DNA of 38,231 nt from Colwellia_A sp041890515. GTDB taxonomy: Bacteria; Pseudomonadota; Gammaproteobacteria; Enterobacterales; Alteromonadaceae. Shown here one piece after another: positions 33,123 to 38,231 of the stretch. Numbering within the stretch: the first letter of the stretch is position 1; each line of letters begins with the position of its first letter. The position numbers and the translations under genes were made by a program. Under the pieces are notes generated by a model. The model worked only from the letters and a program-made list of their open reading frames with translations. It searched no databases and had not been told where the DNA came from. Where the stretch lies: positions 1-38,231 of the forward strand of contig JASDWX010000125.1 of NCBI GenBank assembly GCA_041890515.1, read 5' to 3'.

Positions 33123-33986
33123 CTAAGCAGCCATTGAGCCTTTAAGTTTATTAAGGGCATTTTTTTCTAGTTGTCTGACTCGCTCTGCTGAAATATGATA
33201 TTTATTTGCTAGGTCTTGCAGAGTGGTTTTATCTTCTGTTAACCAACGTGTTCTGATAATATCTTGGCTACGTTCATCAAGAATAACTAAAGCATTCGAT
33301 AAACGTTTATTCGCATGGGCAGAGTGATTTTCATCTTCAACTTGAACAGCTAGATCTGACTGATGATCTTCAAGATACAATGCTGGAGAATAACCACCAC
33401 CGGCTGAATTATCAACATCGTCAGATGATAGTTCAAAAGCCTGATCCTGGTTGCTCATTCGAGACTCCATCTCTAAAACATCTTTAGGAGTAACACCAAG
33501 CGCTTCAGCAACATTGTTGATTTCATCATTACTGAACCAACCTAAGCGTTTTTTATTTTTACGTAGATTAAAAAATAGTTTACGCTGAGCTTTTGTCGTT
33601 GCAACTTTTACTATGCGCCAATTACGCAGAACAAATTCATGAATTTCCGCTTTGATCCAATGAACAGCAAACGATACTAAGCGAACACCTACTTCAGGGT
33701 TAAAGCGTTTAACCGCTTTCATCAAACCAACATTGCCTTCTTGGATCAAATCAGCTTGAGGTAAACCATAACCAGCGTAACCTTTTGCAACGTGAATAAC
33801 AAAACGCAAATGCGACATAATAAGTTCTTGTGCCGCTTGTAAATCATTTTCTGAATATAAACGAGTGGCGAGTTCATTTTCACGCTGAGCTGTAAGCATT
33901 GGAATGCTATAAGCAGACTGCATGTAAGATTCAATACTACCGCTACGTGGAACTACTAGCGCCATTGATTGCATCGGTTTACTCAT
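33123..33986 (-). CDS. rpoH: RNA polymerase sigma-32 (heat-shock) factor
   Basis: Sigma factor of 287 aa (E. coli 284) directing RNA polymerase to heat-shock promoters. Region 2 shows ELIMSHLRFVIHVAKGYAGYGLPQADLIQEGNVGLMKAVKRF with the core-binding and -10 segments. The RpoH box QRKLFFNLR (134-142) distinguishes it from other sigma-70 proteins and is the FtsH/DnaK-control site. Region 4 (ERSQDIIRTRWLTEDKTTLQDLANKY with helix-turn-helix SAERVRQLEKNALNKL) is complete. In E. coli it follows ftsYEX on the same strand; here an EAL-HDOD gene on the opposite strand separates it from ftsX. Confidence 0.98.
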   Translation of the reverse strand: MSKPMQSMALVVPRSGSIESYMQSAYSIPMLTAQRENELATRLYSENDLQAAQELIMSHLRFVIHVAKGYAGYGLPQADLIQEGNVGLMKAVKRFNPEVGVRLVSFAVHWIKAEIHEFVLRNWRIVKVATTKAQRKLFFNLRKNKKRLGWFSNDEINNVAEALGVTPKDVLEMESRMSNQDQAFELSSDDVDNSAGGGYSPALYLEDHQSDLAVQVEDENHSAHANKRLSNALVILDERSQDIIRTRWLTEDKTTLQDLANKYHISAERVRQLEKNALNKLKGSMAA

Positions 33987-34029
33987 TTTAAAGCCCTCTC
34001 TTCATAATTCTTAACTTTTCTAGCCCGCG

Positions 34030-34038
34030 ATTATAGCA
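34030..34038 (-). promoter_or_regulatory. Extended -10 promoter candidate for rpoH
   Basis: On the minus strand TGC directly precedes TATAAT (TATAAT at 34035-34030), an extended -10 element about 45 nt upstream of the rpoH ATG. No good -35 hexamer is visible at 17 bp, which is normal for extended -10 promoters. Confidence 0.5.
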
Positions 34039-34266
34039 CAAATCAACTGTATAGGCGAGTAACTGGTCACACATTACCTTACAACACAAGACGAAACAAC
34101 TCAGCCTAACAAGTTTATCTGTTTTTTTTGTGTGTATTTGTTACTATAAAATATGAAATAAAAAATTAATTAAATGAATAACAATGACTTAACTTATATT
34201 TAACAAAGTTACAGTCGCTATTTCAAGCTTTGATTAGCTTAAAAACCAACTTGGGAGGGGTGTAAA

Positions 34267-35484
34267 TTGTACTCATATGTTGCTCGTCAGCCAATTCTAG
34301 ATATTGAACAACAAGTTGTTGCTTACGAGTTACTCTTTCGCGATGGCCAAAGTAATAGTTTTCCTGATATTGACCCAAATCAAGCAACATCAAACATACT
34401 CACCAACAATCATTTAACACTAGGTTTAGAGCAAGTCACAGGTAACTTACCCGCTTATATTAACTTTCATGCCGATGCGCTAATATTTCACTTTCCAAGC
34501 TCCCTAGATCCGAATAACGTAGTATTAGAAATTTTAGAAGATGTACCTATAACCGATGAATTGTTGTTAGCCTGTAAATCACTTCATGAGAAGGGTTATA
34601 AGTTAGCGCTAGATGATTTTGATTTTGATGCAAAGTGGGAAGCTTTTTATCCTATCGTAGATATTATCAAGATTGATGTGCTTCAGTTTTCTATTTTAGA
34701 AATTAGTAAGCTGGTCAGAAAAATTAGTGGATTAGACATAACACTTTTAGCTGAAAAAGTAGAAACGTTACAACAATTTGAAAAATTGAAAATGCTAGGG
34801 TTTACCCTTTTTCAAGGTTATTTTTTCGCAAAACCTGAAATGCTTAAACAACGAAAAATCACCACTTCTAAGCAAAATATTCTTGAGCTTATTAGCCAAG
34901 CAAACCAAATTGACTTAGACATACAAAGAATTAGTGAAATTTTTTCCATCGATCCAGGTTTGACCTATAAACTATTGCGTTTTATCAATAGTCCTTCCTA
35001 CGGTAGTAGTCAAGAAATCACTTCGTTAAAGCATGCTCTCGTTTATATTGGTCAGGTTGAGTTGAAAAAGTTTATTGCTTTACTCGCGATGTCTGATTTA
35101 AATTCAGATAAAAACCCAGAAATTCTACGTTTATCTTTAGCGAGAGCTAAATTTTGTGAGCAAATTGCACGTGATCGTTTTGAAAACGAGAATCCACCTA
35201 AAGCTTTTTTAACGGGTATATTATCCTTAATTGATGGCATTTTAGATCATGAACTAGAACAAGTATTAGATGTTTTACCTATTCATGAAGAAATAAAGTC
35301 AGCATTAAAAAATGAAACATGCGATCTAGGCAATTACCTTTTATTGGTAAAAAATATTGAAAAAGGCTTATGGAAAGAAGGTGAAGTTATTGCAGACATA
35401 ATAGGGTTAGACAGTGAAATATGTTTTGAAGCTTATAGTAAATCACTTTCTTGGGCTGATGAAATGCTAGCTTGTAAAACTTAA
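34267..35484 (+). CDS. EAL-HDOD signalling protein (degenerate EAL, CdgJ-like)
   Basis: Cytoplasmic protein of 405 aa. The N-terminal EAL-like domain (about 1-200) starts with the typical YSYVARQPILDIEQQVVAYELLFRDG, where EAL reads ELL. The DDFGTG loop reads DDFDFD and the AEGVE motif reads AEKVE, so phosphodiesterase activity is unlikely, though ligand or protein binding may persist. The C-terminal HDOD domain (about 205-395) includes IDPGLTYKLLRFINSPSYG and SLKHALVYIGQVELKKF. Proteins of this form in Vibrio (CdgJ-type) affect motility. The start is TTG at 34267, preceded 6 nt upstream by a strong GGGAGGGG site; this pins the start. It is inserted between rpoH (divergent) and ftsX (convergent, 17 nt away). 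Confidence 0.9.
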   Translation: MYSYVARQPILDIEQQVVAYELLFRDGQSNSFPDIDPNQATSNILTNNHLTLGLEQVTGNLPAYINFHADALIFHFPSSLDPNNVVLEILEDVPITDELLLACKSLHEKGYKLALDDFDFDAKWEAFYPIVDIIKIDVLQFSILEISKLVRKISGLDITLLAEKVETLQQFEKLKMLGFTLFQGYFFAKPEMLKQRKITTSKQNILELISQANQIDLDIQRISEIFSIDPGLTYKLLRFINSPSYGSSQEITSLKHALVYIGQVELKKFIALLAMSDLNSDKNPEILRLSLARAKFCEQIARDRFENENPPKAFLTGILSLIDGILDHELEQVLDVLPIHEEIKSALKNETCDLGNYLLLVKNIEKGLWKEGEVIADIIGLDSEICFEAYSKSLSWADEMLACKT

Positions 35485-35501
35485 ACGCGTCATAACTTTT
35501 A

Positions 35502-36479
35502 TTAATCGGCAGTGGGTTCAATTGAGCGGATGTGTTTACGCACTGAAATATAACTTCCAGATAAACCAAGCAGAACAGCAAAAAATATCAATGTCATGGC
35601 TTCTGAAAAACTTAAGCCATTAATAATATAATTACTGTGATATAAATCCGTTAATTCAGAAAGTGCACCTGAAAAGTAACTTGCTAATACAGCAACACAG
35701 AACCACGATACAATACCACCTAAGATTCCATACCATGCTCCAGCATATAGAAAAGGTCGCTGAATAAAACTATCTGTTGCACCAACAAGCTTCATTACGG
35801 CAATCGCATCTTTCTGATTCAAAATAGCTAAACGTATCGTATTACCAATAATAAGCACTACTGATAAACACAATAATGCGCCAATACCGACAACAATATC
35901 TTCAATTAATTTTGCAATAGCTTCAAGTCGAGTTAGCCATTCAAGATCTAATTTACCTTGCTGAACCTCTCGTTCTTTTTCTAATTTTAATAATAACTCA
36001 CCTGCAGCCTGTGTTTGACTCGCCCGTTTTGTTGGTGTAACCAATAACGTTGCTGGAAGCGGATTTTTATCTAAATACTCTAACGCCTGGCCAAACCCAG
36101 ACAATGCTTTAAACTCTTTTAATGCTTGTTTTGCAGAAATATAAGTGACTTTAGATACTTCTGGATAAAGCTCAATTCGATGTATTAAGTTTTTAGCAGA
36201 TTTATCTGTAACTGATAATTTTAAAAATAAACTAATTTCTGAGGCCGTATCCCATTGTTCACTTATTGCTTTAGCATTCTTCACAAACAAGTGTAACGTT
36301 GCAGGCAAGGTCAAACTTATCCCTAAAACTAAAACAGTCATTATTGATGTAAACGGTGTACGCCATAAATCACCTAAACTGCCTACAGCCTGTTGAACAT
36401 GTCGAATTAGACGAGCTGTTACTTTTTCTATAATAGTTAATTTTTGAGAAGAGTGGCTAAAGCCGGAAGGTTCATTCAT
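35502..36479 (-). CDS. ftsX: Cell division protein FtsX
   Basis: Inner-membrane subunit of the FtsEX ABC-type complex that activates septal amidases through a periplasmic domain. From the ATG at 36479 it is 325 aa. The cytoplasmic N-terminus leads to a first helix (SIMTVLVLGISLTLPATLHLF), a periplasmic domain (SEISLFLKLSVTDKSAKNLI...), and three C-terminal helices including IGALLCLSVVLIIGNTIRLAI. The family segment LNQKDAIAVMKLVGATDSFIQRPF is clear. An in-frame reading continues upstream to 36518, but its extra residues lie entirely within ftsE; ATG 36479 (or 36485) overlaps ftsE by about 8 nt, consistent with coupling. Confidence 0.95.
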   Translation of the reverse strand: MNEPSGFSHSSQKLTIIEKVTARLIRHVQQAVGSLGDLWRTPFTSIMTVLVLGISLTLPATLHLFVKNAKAISEQWDTASEISLFLKLSVTDKSAKNLIHRIELYPEVSKVTYISAKQALKEFKALSGFGQALEYLDKNPLPATLLVTPTKRASQTQAAGELLLKLEKEREVQQGKLDLEWLTRLEAIAKLIEDIVVGIGALLCLSVVLIIGNTIRLAILNQKDAIAVMKLVGATDSFIQRPFLYAGAWYGILGGIVSWFCVAVLASYFSGALSELTDLYHSNYIINGLSFSEAMTLIFFAVLLGLSGSYISVRKHIRSIEPTAD

Positions 36480-37170
36480 TAGCATCACCACTAACTTGTA
36501 AGCCTTCAACGATACCATCAGTGATCATTGAGCCTTGTTTAAGCGTTAGGGTTCTGTATTTCATTCTCGCGATTAGTCCGAGATCATGTGTGGCAATAAG
36601 TACTGTTACACCAAAATCATTAAACTCTTCAAACATACGAATAATATCTAAAGAAAGTTTAGGATCTAAATTTCCTGTAGGTTCATCAGCAAGCAGAATT
36701 AAGGGTTTATTCACCAATGCACGTGCAATGCCAACGCGTTGCTGCTCTCCACCAGAAAGCATGTTAGGAAAACAACGTAACTTATCGATTAAATGAACTT
36801 TCTCTAAAGCGGCTTCAACACGCTTTCGTGTTTCTTTATGGCTATAGCCTTCAATAACCAGGGGTAAGGCGACATTATCAAAAATAGTACGATCCATAAG
36901 CAAGTTATGATTTTGAAAAATCATCCCTATTTTACGTCTGGCATAAGGAATATCTTTATATTTGATATTCGATATTTCACTACCATTAATTTGAATTTTT
37001 CCGCTAGTCGGTTTTTCCATTAAGCTCATGAGCTTTAAGAGGGTGCTTTTTCCTGCGCCTGAATGTCCGGTTAAAAATGCCATTTCACCTGATGCCAATT
37101 CAAAACTGACATTTTTAAGTGCTAAAAAACCTCCTGGGTAGGTTTTACTGACATTGTTAAAACGGATCAT
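36472..37170 (-). CDS. ftsE: Cell division ATP-binding protein FtsE
   Basis: ABC-type ATPase of 232 aa paired with FtsX. It has Walker A LTGHSGAGKSTLLKL, Q-loop FQNHNLL, signature LSGGEQQRVGIARAL, Walker B LILLADEPTGNLDP and the switch His in IATHDLGLI. I start it at the ATG at 37170 because the protein then begins MIRFNNVSKTYPGG, as in E. coli MIRFEHVSKAY; an upstream GTG at 37182 adds four residues without homology. It lies between ftsY (78 nt upstream) and ftsX (overlapping). Confidence 0.97.
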   Translation of the reverse strand: MIRFNNVSKTYPGGFLALKNVSFELASGEMAFLTGHSGAGKSTLLKLMSLMEKPTSGKIQINGSEISNIKYKDIPYARRKIGMIFQNHNLLMDRTIFDNVALPLVIEGYSHKETRKRVEAALEKVHLIDKLRCFPNMLSGGEQQRVGIARALVNKPLILLADEPTGNLDPKLSLDIIRMFEEFNDFGVTVLIATHDLGLIARMKYRTLTLKQGSMITDGIVEGLQVSGDANE

Positions 37171-37248
37171 AAATAGCCACACTCTTACGTTTATTATTAT
37201 TTTTTACATAATTTAGTCGGGTATCAAAAAAAGTTACACGCTAAAACC

Positions 37249-38231
<983 letters not shown>

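Overview
This is an AT-rich chromosomal segment of a gammaproteobacterium. Gene order and protein content point to the Alteromonadales, most likely Colwelliaceae (Colwellia/Thalassotalea type); that assignment is inference, because no rRNA is present. The window looks like a complete assembly contig. It opens inside a frame-disrupted rarD and ends inside a hexanucleotide repeat in the 5' part of ftsY. I see no tRNA, rRNA, CRISPR array, prophage or insertion sequence.

Layout. (1) 1-3660: 3' end of rarD, then a two-component pair on the minus strand, a REC-REC-GGDEF regulator followed by a histidine kinase with a YfiR-type periplasmic sensor. (2) 3721-9737, minus: lptM-lysA-dapF-DUF484-HAD phosphatase-uvrD, the classical dapF/uvrD block but without xerC. 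lptM (59 aa) is a small lipoprotein gene. (3) 9847-15608, plus: cyaY-hemC-hemD-hemX-hemY with tight overlaps, then a GNAT-like gene and an unrecognised gene. cyaA, which separates cyaY and hemC in enterobacteria, is absent. (4) 15720-20223, minus: arfA (ribosome rescue), fre, ubiD, rho and trxA, several with clear intrinsic terminators. (5) 20400-23195, plus: rhlB and gppA. (6) 23213-28270, minus: a DMT-family transporter, then tatA-tatB-tatC-tatD-diguanylate cyclase-hemB as one tight run. A putative outer-membrane barrel gene diverges from tatA. (7) 29405-32038, minus: a large GAF-GAF-GGDEF-EAL protein. (8) 32039-33122: about 1.1 kb with no intact gene. It holds a decayed N-terminal fragment of a TonB-dependent receptor, a second coding-like remnant and a strong hairpin. 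(9) 33123-38231: rpoH, an EAL-HDOD gene on the plus strand, then ftsX-ftsE-ftsY (partial) in the conserved arrangement.

How the genes work together. Most of the window is conserved core: tetrapyrrole synthesis (hemB, hemC, hemD, hemX, hemY; cyaY for iron-sulfur/iron handling), lysine/DAP synthesis, ubiquinone synthesis (ubiD), Tat export, RNA metabolism (rho, rhlB), the heat-shock sigma factor, and FtsEX/FtsY. Among these sit four cyclic-di-GMP-type proteins. One has a degenerate GGGEF site, one is an intact cyclase with an I-site, one is an intact-looking dual GGDEF-EAL protein, and one is a degenerate EAL-HDOD.

The least ordinary observations are the TonB-receptor pseudogene remnant at 32.5-32.74 kb, the GGGEF substitution beside a YfiR-type kinase, the arfA gene with an internal hairpin and a C-terminal LIAA tail, and two in-frame hexanucleotide repeats in tatA and ftsY. 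No wholly new system is evident.
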